A DNA stretch of 52,229 nucleotides, from positions 1-52,229 of the forward strand of contig CAJTCV010000025.1 of NCBI GenBank assembly GCA_910574805.1. Direction: 5' to 3'. The number at the start of each line of letters is the position of its first letter. Within the stretch, counting starts at the first letter, position 1. Below are positions 1 through 8,102 of this stretch, piece after piece. The DNA is from Lachnospiraceae bacterium. Lineage in GTDB: Bacteria; Bacillota; Clostridia; Lachnospirales; Lachnospiraceae. Made by a program: the position numbers and the translations under genes. The notes beneath the pieces are model-generated. The model was not told the DNA's origin. It saw only the letters and a program-made list of their open reading frames with translations, and searched no databases.

Positions 1-146
1 TCAGTAGACTTTAAGTCTAAGGAAAAGGGGCTTTAGCCCCCGGAGTGAGTTTAGTCACAGAGGAGGGGCTTCAGCCCCCACTGCGACTTCCAGTCGCTAA
101 ACGGCGGTCTTTAGACCGCGATAACCCACCGGCTTTAGCCGGTGGT
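1..146. repeat. Array of seven tandem short hairpins
   Basis: Seven palindromes follow each other about every 20 bases: 5-19, 27-40, 45-58, 65-78, 83-97, 104-119 and 126-145. Stems are 4-9 bp and differ from one hairpin to the next, but nearly all share a short TTTA/TTCA-like loop (for example GGGGC-TTTA-GCCCC). The last and longest, a 9-bp stem at 126-145, resembles the subterminal hairpin of IS200/IS605-family elements. No tnpA or tnpB gene is visible. Stem sequences vary while pairing is kept, which suggests selection on structure. The array may be the end of an IS605/IS1341 element or an RNA from one. Confidence 0.6.
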
Positions 147-199
147 CGTTAAGTTAGACTGCCGTTTTTCTGTGGTTTATGCAGTCTCTTTGATCGAAA

Positions 200-400
200 A
201 GAAATAACTCCCTGTCTGAAACTGCGTTTTTTCCACTTCTCACAGGTCTGGGGCTTTATATATGGCTTCTGACCGCGCATACCCTTCTTCACTCTCATAT
301 CCGGAATCTGCAGTCACGCTCGGATAACAAAATCCAGGGTTCTTTTCCATTGTCTTTAAAAAGGGATCAATTTCCAGACATCATTCTTCAGAAACCTGCA
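200..400 (-). pseudogene. IS1182-like transposase fragment, frameshifted
   Basis: Minus-strand translation gives DPFLKTMEKNPGF, then VTADSGYESEEGY, which matches the DDE-transposase core around the conserved ADxGYxSEEN segment of IS1182-type transposases. Continuation requires frame changes: an in-frame TGA follows KAPDL, while the next frame reads YIKPQTCEKWKKRSF, the expected downstream motif. A second frame change is visible near 365-370. Only about 65 codons of a protein usually above 400 residues remain, and homology stops near position 200 next to the hairpin array. This is an inactive relic of an insertion sequence. Confidence 0.6.
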
Positions 401-1020
401 GTTACCTGGAATAAAGAGGATTTCGGCTCCAGTCAAAAGTAGAGTGGAGAGAGTGCAGGTGTCGGGTGTATACGGATTATGTGACAAGAATTATGGATAA
501 TGTCACGTCTGATATTATAAAATATGCAGACCCGCAGGAGCCTGTAATCATTCAGTCCGTTTATCAGGAACATATGGCAGAAAAGTGGAAAGTACCAGTG
601 TGGGGATACAGAGCATTCGAAATATGATGAAAAAGACGGGTGGAACCTGCCGTGTATGGCAGTCTCTGTAATCAGAAGAGATTTTTAAAATAAAGATTCT
701 TTTTCTCATATACAGGGAAGAAGGGAGGAAGCGAAGAAAGCCGAAGAAGAAAAGAAAGCATCAGAGGCTCAGAAGCCGCAGACGGATGCGATAAAACGGT
801 CGGCGAAGACAGATGCATCACAGAAACAGGAAGGCAAGACAGATACAGATCAGAAAGAAGGAAAAAAAGACGATAAAAAGTCCGGTTCCAAAGGAGACAG
901 GAAGGGCGGAAATACGCAGAAATCAGACAAGGGTAATTCGATCAAAGATAACAAGAAAGGCAGGTAAGAGAAAGGGGAAATTGTTGTCTGGCCTGGAAGG
1001 TCTGATTATAACATAAAAGA
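401..1020 (+). other. Gene remnants, no intact gene recognised
   Basis: This stretch has no convincing gene. A 44-codon open frame at 493-627 starts MDNVTSDIIKYAD but is bounded by stops and resembles nothing I know. From 689 to 966 an open frame without a clear start encodes a very Lys/Glu/Asp-rich tail (EAKKAEEEKKASEAQKPQ onward, ending KDNKKGR), as in C-terminal tails of secreted or DNA-binding proteins. It reads as the decayed 3' end of an older gene, and the terminator at 1025-1063 just behind it supports that. Confidence 0.35.
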
Positions 1021-1024
1021 GCAG

Positions 1025-1063
1025 CCGGTGGTACAGACATAAACGGCTGTACCACCGGTTTTT
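1025..1063 (+). terminator. Rho-independent terminator
   Basis: A perfect 12-bp stem (CCGGTGGTACAG at 1025-1036 with its complement at 1047-1058) is followed by a T-run. It would end transcription of the decayed lysine-rich frame upstream and insulate the LysR gene. Confidence 0.8.
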
Positions 1064-1156
1064 GACTGTCAGGAAGAAAATATTTATAAAACAGCACTTT
1101 CATTTTCAGATGGTAATTGATATGATAGAAGAAACCGCTTCAGGAGGCATGTCGAA

Positions 1157-2041
1157 ATGGAACTGCGGGTATTACAGTATTTTCTGGTCGTTGCAAGAGA
1201 AGAGAATATAACGAAGGCGGCGTCTCTTCTGCATATCACGCAGCCGACCCTCTCCCGCCAGCTGATGTCGCTGGAAGAGGAGCTGGGCGTTAAATTGTTC
1301 CGCAGAGGGAAGCACAGCATTGTGCTGACGGAGGACGGCATGCTCCTTCGGCGGCGGGCGCAGGAGATTGTTGATCTGGCTGAAAAAACAGCGAAAGAAT
1401 TGATGCATGGGGAGGAAGCGGTCTCGGGGGAGATTTCCATCGGCTGCGGGGAGACGCAGAATATGAAGCCGCTTGCAGAAATCATGGCTTCCTTCCAGCA
1501 GAAATATCCGGATGTGAGCTTTCATATTTATACGGCCATCGCTGATGACGTGAAGGAACGTCTGGAAAACGGGACTTTGGATATGGGGCTCTTGCTGGAG
1601 CCGGTGGAGATCAGCAGATATCATTATGTGAGGATGCCATTGAAGGAAAAATGGCAGGTGCTGATGCGCAGGGATTCCCGGCTGGCGAAGAGAGAGAAGA
1701 TCAGGCCGGAGGACCTGGTGGGCGTTCCGCTGATCATGGCAAGGCGTCAGTCTGTGCGGAATCAGCTGGAAAACTGGTTCGGCTACGACCGGGAGAAGCT
1801 CCGCATCGTATCGACCTGTAACATTTCCCATTACAACCAGTCGGTCATGGTGGAGAGCGGCATAGGCGTGGCGCTGGTGATGGATTTTTCCTGTAATCAG
1901 GAGACCTTATGTATGCGGCCGTTTGATCCAAAGATCGAGAGCGGCTGTGTGCTGGTCTGGAAAAAGAACCTGGCGCTCTCGCCGGTGCTCAAGCGTTTTA
2001 TAGAGTATACGAAGGAATATCTGGCAGAGATGTATTTGTAA
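1157..2041 (+). CDS. LysR-family transcriptional regulator
   Basis: This is a 294-residue LysR regulator of normal length. Residues 1-60 form the winged HTH (MELRVLQYFLVVAREENIT, then AASLLHITQPTLSRQ). Residues about 90-294 form the periplasmic-binding-like effector domain (GEISIGCGETQNM at its start). The ATG at 1157 sits behind an AGGAGGC site. It lies on the same strand as the MerR-led operon and is separated from it by a terminator at 2143-2182, so it is probably transcribed alone. LysR genes often control adjacent oxidoreductase operons, so control of the downstream aldo/keto reductase cluster is plausible, but no operator was recognised. Confidence 0.9.
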   Translation: MELRVLQYFLVVAREENITKAASLLHITQPTLSRQLMSLEEELGVKLFRRGKHSIVLTEDGMLLRRRAQEIVDLAEKTAKELMHGEEAVSGEISIGCGETQNMKPLAEIMASFQQKYPDVSFHIYTAIADDVKERLENGTLDMGLLLEPVEISRYHYVRMPLKEKWQVLMRRDSRLAKREKIRPEDLVGVPLIMARRQSVRNQLENWFGYDREKLRIVSTCNISHYNQSVMVESGIGVALVMDFSCNQETLCMRPFDPKIESGCVLVWKKNLALSPVLKRFIEYTKEYLAEMYL

Positions 2042-2142
2042 ATACAGTCATTTTCCAGAAATCAACAACATTTAAAAAATACGTTTCAGGCATTTCATAT
2101 CATTCAACAAAGGCATTAGACATAGCATCAAAATGGATTTAC

Positions 2143-2182
2143 AATATAGATGTTCCGAAAAGGGAGCGTCTATATTTTTTTA
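2143..2182 (+). terminator. Terminator after the LysR gene
   Basis: A 14-bp stem with G-T pairs (2143-2156 against 2163-2176, loop GAAAAG) runs into seven Ts. It separates the LysR gene from the MerR-led operon. Confidence 0.7.
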
Positions 2183-2265
2183 CGCAACAGGCTGCCTGCA
2201 AAGCGCGGCAGCGTTTGACTGAAAGATGCAGTCAGAGAAGCTGTGACGGCATCAAAAGGGGGATT

Positions 2266-2655
2266 GTGAAAAAAATGACAATGAAGGAAGCGGGCGAGAG
2301 GTATCAGATTCCCCTTAAAATACTGAAAGAGTATGAAAGCTGGGGATTGTGCGGCGCGGTAAAAAAGGTTATGGGTTCGTGGCAGTACGATGATCAGGAC
2401 ATAGAGCGGCTTGGCATGATCATGACGCTGCGTGACATAGGTTTTGGCAGCAGTGAGGTGGAAACCTATATGCGCCTTGTTCTGGAAGGGGAGCGTACAG
2501 AACAGGAACGGATCGCGATGCTGAACCGGAGAAGGGTCAGGATCCTGGACGAGATTCATATTAAGGAAAAACAGATCGCGCATATGGATTATCTGCGGTA
2601 TGAAATGCAGAAAAGCAAAAAGAAACCGGCAGGCACAGAAGGAGGAAAAATATGA
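2266..2655 (+). CDS. MerR-family regulator
   Basis: This is a MerR-type regulator of about 129 residues. The N-terminal HTH is MTMKEAGERYQIPLKILKEY, the second wing is around MGSWQYDDQDIERL, and a helical dimerisation segment follows (LVLEGERTEQERIAML to the end). I chose the GTG at 2266 because an AAGGGGG site lies 3 bases upstream of it. The ATG at 2275 is the alternative, and an upstream start at 2215 lacks a ribosome site. The gene overlaps the start of the lipoprotein gene by 4 bases, so the two are translationally coupled. It is likely the operon's own regulator. No cysteine-rich metal-binding tail is seen, so the inducer is unknown. Confidence 0.8.
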   Translation: MKKMTMKEAGERYQIPLKILKEYESWGLCGAVKKVMGSWQYDDQDIERLGMIMTLRDIGFGSSEVETYMRLVLEGERTEQERIAMLNRRRVRILDEIHIKEKQIAHMDYLRYEMQKSKKKPAGTEGGKI

Positions 2656-4166
2656 AGAAAATTTTATCGGCGATACTGATCGGCACACTGGCGCTTTCGC
2701 TGGCAGGGTGCGGCCAGAGACAGACGCCGGACGGCAGCCAGACGGAATATGACAGTGATAACAACGAAGCGGCGGAGACGGGCGGAGAGCCTGCGGAACA
2801 TACATCGGAAAATCCCGCGCAGGAGATCCGGCCGGCGGAAGTTCCAGAGGATTTTGTCCTCATAGAGGGCGGAAGCTTTCAGATGGGAAGCCCGGAGACT
2901 GAGGCGTGGCGCGGTGAGGATGAGACGCAGCACAGCGTGACGGTCAGCGACTTCTATATGAGCCGTTATGAACTGACACAGGCAGAATACGAAGCGGTCA
3001 TGGGAGAAAATCCAGGCAGTTTTTCCGGCGATGATCTGCCCGTGGAAAATGTGACGTGGCTGGAAGCGGTGGCTTACTGTAATGCAAGAAGCGGGCAGGA
3101 AGGACTGACACCCGTTTATGAAGTGGAAGACGAAAGCGTAAGCTGGAACCGGAGCGCGGACGGCTACCGCCTGCCCACGGAAGCGGAATGGGAATATGCC
3201 TGTAGAGCAGGGACGGAGACACCCTTTTACATGGAGAATTCTCCAGGTGCGGAAGAAGCAAATTATTACGGGCACTATCCCTACATGATAGAAGAAAACT
3301 ATTTTTCTCAGGGAGATCTCACCGTACAGCCCGGCGAATACCGCCAGACAACGGTTCCGGTGGGAAGCTTTGAGCCCAATCCCTTTGGGCTTTATGATAT
3401 GCACGGCAATGTGGGGGAATGGACCTGGGATCTCTACGGCGCTTATCCGGCGGACGGCCAGACTGACCCCACGGGCGCGCAGGGCGGCACCCGGCGCGTG
3501 TACCGGGGCGGTGGCTGGAATGATTTTGCAAAAAACATGAGGAGCGCCTACCGTGCCATGATGGATCAGGATAAAAGCAGCTTCAATGTGGGAATCCGGC
3601 TGGTGAGAAATGCCGCGGCAGGAAACGGAAGCGTGGAGGGTGCAGTCCTGGGAAGCGGAGCAGGCACGGGAACCGCGGAGGGCGGTAATGTACTGATCGC
3701 GTACTTCTCATGGGGCGGCAATACCCGCGGCATTGCGGAGGAAATCAGAAATCAGACAGGCGCGGACCTGTTTGAAATCACACTGGTCAATCCCTATTCC
3801 GATGATTACAATACCGTGCTTGACGAGGCGCAGCGGGATCAGAACGAACAGGCAAGACCGGAACTGGCGGTCCATGTGGAGAATATGGAGGACTATGACA
3901 CGATTATCCTGGGGTACCCCAACTGGTGGGCGTCCATTCCCATGCCGATTGCTTCTTTTCTCGAGGAATATGATTTTACGGGGAAAACAATCATACCGTT
4001 CTGCAGCCATGGCGGAGGACGCTTTGGGCAGAGTCTGACCGCGATTGCAAAACTGGCTCCGGAAGCCGGGATGGGAGAGGCGCTGTCCGTCCATTATTCT
4101 GGCGGCGAATCCCTTGCGGAGGATGTAAGCGCATGGCTGGAAGAAAACGGAATTACGGCGGAATAA
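2652..4166 (+). CDS. Lipoprotein: FGE-sulfatase fold fused to flavodoxin
   Basis: This is a 504-residue fusion. Residues 1-22 are a lipoprotein signal with lipobox LAGC (Cys20), then an acidic Ser/Glu linker. Residues about 65-325 are a formylglycine-generating-enzyme/sulfatase-modifying fold: GGSFQMGSPETEAWRGED, YELTQAEYEAVMG, RLPTEAEWEYACR, DMHGNVGEWTWD, YRGGGWND. The paired cysteines that bind copper in true FGE are absent after RGGGWND, so it is probably a binding module and not an FGE. Residues about 345-504 are a flavodoxin (IAYFSWGGNTRGIAEEI is the FMN phosphate loop; GYPNWW is the second loop). The anchor predicts an extracytoplasmic flavodoxin, which is unusual. The gene is coupled to the MerR gene and followed by redox-type genes. 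Confidence 0.85.
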   Translation: MKKILSAILIGTLALSLAGCGQRQTPDGSQTEYDSDNNEAAETGGEPAEHTSENPAQEIRPAEVPEDFVLIEGGSFQMGSPETEAWRGEDETQHSVTVSDFYMSRYELTQAEYEAVMGENPGSFSGDDLPVENVTWLEAVAYCNARSGQEGLTPVYEVEDESVSWNRSADGYRLPTEAEWEYACRAGTETPFYMENSPGAEEANYYGHYPYMIEENYFSQGDLTVQPGEYRQTTVPVGSFEPNPFGLYDMHGNVGEWTWDLYGAYPADGQTDPTGAQGGTRRVYRGGGWNDFAKNMRSAYRAMMDQDKSSFNVGIRLVRNAAAGNGSVEGAVLGSGAGTGTAEGGNVLIAYFSWGGNTRGIAEEIRNQTGADLFEITLVNPYSDDYNTVLDEAQRDQNEQARPELAVHVENMEDYDTIILGYPNWWASIPMPIASFLEEYDFTGKTIIPFCSHGGGRFGQSLTAIAKLAPEAGMGEALSVHYSGGESLAEDVSAWLEENGITAE

Positions 4167-4182
4167 GAGAGGAGAGATGATT

Positions 4183-4620
4183 ATGAAAATCAACAACAAA
4201 GAAGCGTTTGACAAAGAGAATGTATTTGGCCTGGGACAGGAGAATACGGCGTTTGCCCGGTATTTTATCGGCAGTTCCTGGTTGCATCCCCTTACGAACC
4301 CGAAGGAGACGGCCGTATTTCTGGCAAATGTCACCTTTGAGCCGGGCTGCCGGAACAACTGGCACATCCATCATGCAAAAAGCGGCGGCGGGCAGCTTTT
4401 GATCTGTACGGCGGGCAGCGGCTGGTATCAGGAGGAAGGCAAAGAGGCGGTCAGCCTGGAACCGGGCATGGTCGTTACGATTCCGGCGGAAGTGAAGCAC
4501 TGGCACGGGGCAAAGGCGGACAGCTGGTTCTCCCATATCGCGGTGGAAGTTCCCGGCGAGGAGACCGGGAATGAATGGTGCGAGCCGGTGGATGACGAAG
4601 CGTATGGGAAGTTGGGATAA
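4183..4620 (+). CDS. Cupin-domain protein
   Basis: This is a single-domain cupin of about 145 residues. Motif 1 is NNWHIHHAKSGGGQ, giving metal-binding His residues and a Gln. Motif 2 is IPAEVKHWHGAK, giving the last His. The spacing is that of small RmlC-type cupins often found beside carboxymuconolactone decarboxylase-family genes. Two starts lie six bases apart, and the ATG at 4183 has the better distance from the AGGAG at 4169-4174. The gene follows the lipoprotein by 16 bases and is in one operon with the genes up to 7195. Its substrate cannot be read from sequence. Confidence 0.85.
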   Translation: MKINNKEAFDKENVFGLGQENTAFARYFIGSSWLHPLTNPKETAVFLANVTFEPGCRNNWHIHHAKSGGGQLLICTAGSGWYQEEGKEAVSLEPGMVVTIPAEVKHWHGAKADSWFSHIAVEVPGEETGNEWCEPVDDEAYGKLG

Positions 4621-4679
4621 TGATTTGGAGCAGGAAGCATTTTCATTGGAAACGCTGATTGGAAAGGATGACTGATACG

Positions 4680-5717
4680 ATGCAGTATACAAAATTAGGC
4701 AATTCAGAACTGCAGGTTTCCCGTATCTGTATGGGATGCATGGGATTTGGCGATGCAGGAAACGGGCAGCACACATGGACCGTTGACGAGGAGCACTCCC
4801 GTGAAATCATAAAGCGGGGGCTGGAACTGGGCATCAATTTTTTTGATACGGCCATCGGTTACCAGAGCGGCACCAGCGAGCAGTATCTGGGAAGGGCGCT
4901 GCGGGACTATGCAGGGCGGGAAGACGTTGTGGTGGCGACGAAGTTCCTGCCGCGGACGCAGGAGGATGTGGAAAAAGGAATCACGGGCCAGCGGCATATT
5001 GAGCGGATGATCGATAAGAGCCTTGAAAATCTGGGCATGGACCATGTGGATCTGTACATTTATCATATGTGGGACTATCAGACGCCGCTCTACGACGTCA
5101 TGGAGGGGCTGAACCGCGTCGTAAAAGCGGGAAAAGCCCGGTATATCGGCATATCAAATTGCTTTGCGTGGCAGCTTGCAAAGGCAAATGCCCTTGCCGA
5201 GAAGGAAGGTTTTGCAAAATTCGTATCGGTGCAGGGGCATTATAACCTGATCTTCCGGGAAGAAGAGCGGGAGATGGCGGGGCTGTGCGCACAGGATCAT
5301 ATCGCCATGACGCCCTACAGCGCGCTGGCAGGGGGAAGGCTGTCAAAGCAGCCCGGCGAGACCTCCAGGCGTCTTCTTGAGGACAGCTATGGGAAATTCA
5401 AATATGACGCCACGGCAGAGCAGGACGGCGTGATCATTTCGCGGGTGGCGGAGCTTGCCGGACAAAAAGGGGTAAGCATGACGGAAATTTCACTGGCATG
5501 GCTGCTCACAAAGGTTACCGCTCCGGTGGTGGGAGCGACGAAGCTGCGCCATGTGGAGGGAGCGGCAAAGGCAGTCAACCTGACGTTAAGCGATGGGGAG
5601 CTGGCTTATCTGGAGGAGCCCTATGTTCCCCACAGGCTGGTGGGCGTCATGGCGCAGAATACGGCGGCGGCAGCAAAAGAAACGCATGTGTGGTCTACAG
5701 GAAACCAGAAGATTTGA
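4680..5717 (+). CDS. Aldo/keto reductase
   Basis: This is an NADPH-dependent aldo/keto reductase of 345 residues, the usual length. It starts MQYTKLGNSELQVSRICMG, the classic N-terminal hairpin. The catalytic Asp and Tyr lie in NFFDTAIGYQSG, the catalytic Lys in VVATKF, and a His in DLYIYHMWD. C-terminal cofactor elements are PYSALAGGRLS and PVVGATKLRHVEGA. The ATG at 4680 is preferred over an upstream TTG/ATG because it matches the family N terminus and lies about 12 bases after AAAGG. It sits in an operon with cupin and carboxymuconolactone decarboxylase-family genes, suggesting reduction of a small carbonyl or quinone-like compound. Confidence 0.93.
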   Translation: MQYTKLGNSELQVSRICMGCMGFGDAGNGQHTWTVDEEHSREIIKRGLELGINFFDTAIGYQSGTSEQYLGRALRDYAGREDVVVATKFLPRTQEDVEKGITGQRHIERMIDKSLENLGMDHVDLYIYHMWDYQTPLYDVMEGLNRVVKAGKARYIGISNCFAWQLAKANALAEKEGFAKFVSVQGHYNLIFREEEREMAGLCAQDHIAMTPYSALAGGRLSKQPGETSRRLLEDSYGKFKYDATAEQDGVIISRVAELAGQKGVSMTEISLAWLLTKVTAPVVGATKLRHVEGAAKAVNLTLSDGELAYLEEPYVPHRLVGVMAQNTAAAAKETHVWSTGNQKI

Positions 5718-5745
5718 GGGCGGACGCGGAACTGAAATAAAAACA

Positions 5746-5784
5746 GCATCTGTCCGAAAGGGGCCCCGGAAGGAGGACAGATGC
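5746..5784. repeat. Intergenic hairpin with GATGCGGAAC tail
   Basis: A 10-bp perfect inverted repeat (GCATCTGTCC at 5746-5755, GGACAGATGC at 5775-5784) ends in the string GATGCGGAACT, directly before a Shine-Dalgarno. The related GACGCGGAACT lies at 5723-5733. The same 10-mer recurs at two other intergenic sites in the window (near 13581 and 40041). Confidence 0.5.
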
Positions 5785-5808
5785 GGAACTTAAATGGAGG
5801 TATCAGAG

Positions 5809-6498
5809 ATGATGAACTTTTACGAAACCGATCCGGAATTCATGAGGATCATAGAGCATTTTACATTGGAAGAGGTGGTGAAAGAACCCGGTCAGGAACT
5901 GCCGGAGGAGACGCGCTGTCTGGCGGTCCTTGCCACGCTGCTGGGCTGTCAGGGGCTTGCGGTTTATCAGGATTTTCTGCCGAAGGCGCTGGACGGCGGA
6001 CTGACGCCCGTTATGGTGAAGGAGATGGTCTATCAGGCGGCAGACTATCTGGGGATTGGCAGGGTCATGCCGTTTTTGTCGGCCACCAACGAGATTTTGA
6101 CTGCGCGGGGCGTCGAGCTGCCGCTTCCTGCACAGGCGACGACGACCATGGAAGACAGGCTGGAAAAGGGTGCAGACGCGCAGGCGGAGATTTTCGGGGC
6201 GCATATGAAGGAGGCGTGGAAGGCAGGCCATATCAACCGGTGGCTGGCCGCGAACTGCTTCGGCGATTATTACACGAGGGGCGGCCTTGATCTGAAACAG
6301 CGCGAACTGATCACCTTCTGCTTTCTGGCGGCACAGGGCGGCTGTGAACCCCAGCTTGTGGCCCACGCCAGAGGAAACATGAACCTTGGCAATGACAGGG
6401 ATTTCCTGATCCGGGTAATATCGCAGTGTCTGCCCTATATCGGTTATCCCCGCAGCCTGAATGCGGTCAGCTGCGTCAATAAGGCCGCGGAATCATAA
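5809..6498 (+). CDS. Carboxymuconolactone decarboxylase-family protein
   Basis: This protein of about 229 residues carries two tandem CMD/AhpD-like helical repeats. The first holds LAVLATLLGCQGLAVYQDF, and the second holds KQRELITFCFLAAQGGCEP followed by a VAHARGNMNLG segment. The arrangement fits the double-domain proteins that accompany cupins and aldo/keto reductases. I place the start at ATG 5809 (MMNFYETDPEF), 8 bases after a GGAGG. An in-frame ATG at 5794 contains that ribosome site and is unlikely. Members may be decarboxylases, hydroperoxide reductases or of unknown function. The CxxC of AhpD is not seen here, so I do not assign peroxidase activity. Confidence 0.87.
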   Translation: MMNFYETDPEFMRIIEHFTLEEVVKEPGQELPEETRCLAVLATLLGCQGLAVYQDFLPKALDGGLTPVMVKEMVYQAADYLGIGRVMPFLSATNEILTARGVELPLPAQATTTMEDRLEKGADAQAEIFGAHMKEAWKAGHINRWLAANCFGDYYTRGGLDLKQRELITFCFLAAQGGCEPQLVAHARGNMNLGNDRDFLIRVISQCLPYIGYPRSLNAVSCVNKAAES

Positions 6499-6526
6499 GG
6501 AGAAAGATTTACAAAGCGGAGGCAGT

Positions 6527-7195
6527 ATGAACACAAAGGCAAAAATAAAGTGGACGCTGGACGTCCTGATGACGGCGGCGCTGTTTTTCCTGATGGGTTA
6601 TCAGTTCTGGGGCGAGACCGCTCATGAGTGGATCGGGGCAGGGATGCTTGTGCTGTTTGTTGTCCATCAGGTCCTTAACCGGAGCTGGTATAAGAATCTG
6701 TTCCGGGGAAGGTATACCCCCATGCGAACCCTGCAGTGCCTCGTAAATGTCCTGACGCTTGCGGCAATGCTCGCGCTGATGTACAGCGGGATCACCATGT
6801 CCCGGCATGTGTTTGCGTTTCTGCCCATACGGGGCGGGCTGATGCTGGCAAGGCGGCTGCATATCCTGGGTTCTTATTGGGGTTATCTGCTGATGAGCCT
6901 GCATCTTGGCCTGCACTGGGGGGTGGTCTGCAGACTGGCGGCAAAAAAGAGGAGCCCGAAGCGTAAATATCAGGCGGCGGGTCTGATCATAAGCCTGCTG
7001 ATTGCAGTTTACGGAGTCCGGGTTTTTATCAAAAGAAATTTTCTGACGTATCTGTTCCTGCGCAGTGAATTTGTCTTTCTGGACTATGAGGAACCAAAGC
7101 TTAAGTTCTTTCTGGACTGTCTGGCGCTGATGGGACTTTGCGTTTTTGCCGCGCATTACGGTGCAAAACTGGTAAAGAGAATGGGGAAAACCTGA
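6527..7195 (+). CDS. DUF4405 membrane protein
   Basis: This is a 222-residue membrane protein with about five or six transmembrane helices: LDVLMTAALFFLMGYQF, GAGMLVLFVVHQVLN, LVNVLTLAAMLALMYSG, LLMSLHLGLHWGVV, GLIISLLIAVYGV and a C-terminal CLALMGLCVFAA. His residues recur inside the helices (HQVLN, HILGS, LHLGLHWG), as in cytochrome b561-like DUF4405 proteins, so heme binding is possible but not shown. The ATG at 6527 follows GGAGG. It closes the operon that starts with the MerR gene and may supply or accept electrons for the exported flavodoxin domain. That link is inference. Confidence 0.8.
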   Translation: MNTKAKIKWTLDVLMTAALFFLMGYQFWGETAHEWIGAGMLVLFVVHQVLNRSWYKNLFRGRYTPMRTLQCLVNVLTLAAMLALMYSGITMSRHVFAFLPIRGGLMLARRLHILGSYWGYLLMSLHLGLHWGVVCRLAAKKRSPKRKYQAAGLIISLLIAVYGVRVFIKRNFLTYLFLRSEFVFLDYEEPKLKFFLDCLALMGLCVFAAHYGAKLVKRMGKT

Positions 7196-7199
7196 CAAG

Positions 7200-8084
7200 T
7201 CAGTATCCCAAAGATTTCAAATTTCTTCTATATTCCTGCATCTCCATTTCGTCCGTGTGATCTAAAACATATTGCAGCTCGCTTGTTACCTTTTCACGGT
7301 CATAGGGAAGATACGCCGTTACCGGCGCGAAATTGGATACCGTGTTTGCAAACAGGTGCGTGCGTATCTTCAGGTTATTGATCAGGATCTGCAATTCACG
7401 GATACGCTCTTTTTCTCCGGCAGGGACAAACAGGCCCTGCTGTGCCATTTGATACAGTTCCGTGTCTGGAAAAAGCGTGAGCGAGTCCACGGAAATAAAA
7501 TACGGATTGAGCCGGCTGAACAGTTCTGCGCTGTTCCCTGCATTCTGGTATCCGCTGCCTTTTCCTGCAAGGCCTGTCATATAGACAAAATAGTATTCTA
7601 TGCCTGCTTCGTCTAATTTTCTGCACTGCTCCAGAATGTCCGCCGAAGTATATCCCTTATTGGCAAGGGCAAGCGTTTCGTCATCGCCGCTTTCCACGCC
7701 GATGCTCAGTCCGTTAATCCCCATTGCCCGGAGCTTCTTAAGCTGCCATACCTCTTTATTTTTGATGTCGCGGATGCTCGCAAACATTGCCATTGTCTGA
7801 CACTTGATCAGATAATCCCTTACCGTCAGCGCCCGCAGTTTGAGATTTTCATAGCTCATTGCAAATGGATTGGCTCCTGTCCAGAAAATCCTTCGGGCAT
7901 TTGGCTGATAACTTTTTATCTCTGCTAAATCTTCTTCAAATTCTTCCATGGGCGACATTCGGAAGCATTCGTTTTTATACAGGCTGCAAAACCTGCATTT
8001 ATGCCAGGTGCAGCCGGAGGCAGCCTGTATAATGACAGAATGAGCTTCATAAGGCGGCCGCCAGGTTCTGCCTGTAAAGTGCAT
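7200..8084 (-). CDS. Radical SAM protein (paralogue 1)
   Basis: This is a 294-residue radical SAM enzyme. The [4Fe-4S] motif CxxxxxCxxC lies at residues about 25-34 (SGCTWHKCRFCSLY). The SAM-binding barrel follows, with FWTGANPFAMS and GINGLSIGVESGDDETL. It belongs to the B12-independent Elp3-like group with no substrate assigned. It lies 18 bases behind a second copy of the same family (8103-9002), and both begin with the shared MH(F/Y)TG-WRPPYEA signature, so the pair is a tandem duplication in one transcript. The downstream end is convergent with the DUF4405 gene, with only 4 bases between them. Confidence 0.9.
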   Translation of the reverse strand: MHFTGRTWRPPYEAHSVIIQAASGCTWHKCRFCSLYKNECFRMSPMEEFEEDLAEIKSYQPNARRIFWTGANPFAMSYENLKLRALTVRDYLIKCQTMAMFASIRDIKNKEVWQLKKLRAMGINGLSIGVESGDDETLALANKGYTSADILEQCRKLDEAGIEYYFVYMTGLAGKGSGYQNAGNSAELFSRLNPYFISVDSLTLFPDTELYQMAQQGLFVPAGEKERIRELQILINNLKIRTHLFANTVSNFAPVTAYLPYDREKVTSELQYVLDHTDEMEMQEYRRNLKSLGY

Positions 8085-8102
8085 GACTGCTCCTCCTTTC
8101 GC

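Noticed and set aside
813-1016. 67-codon Lys/Arg-rich frame
   Set aside because: It is a shifted reading of the purine-rich remnant. The frame ending at 966 is the more protein-like one.
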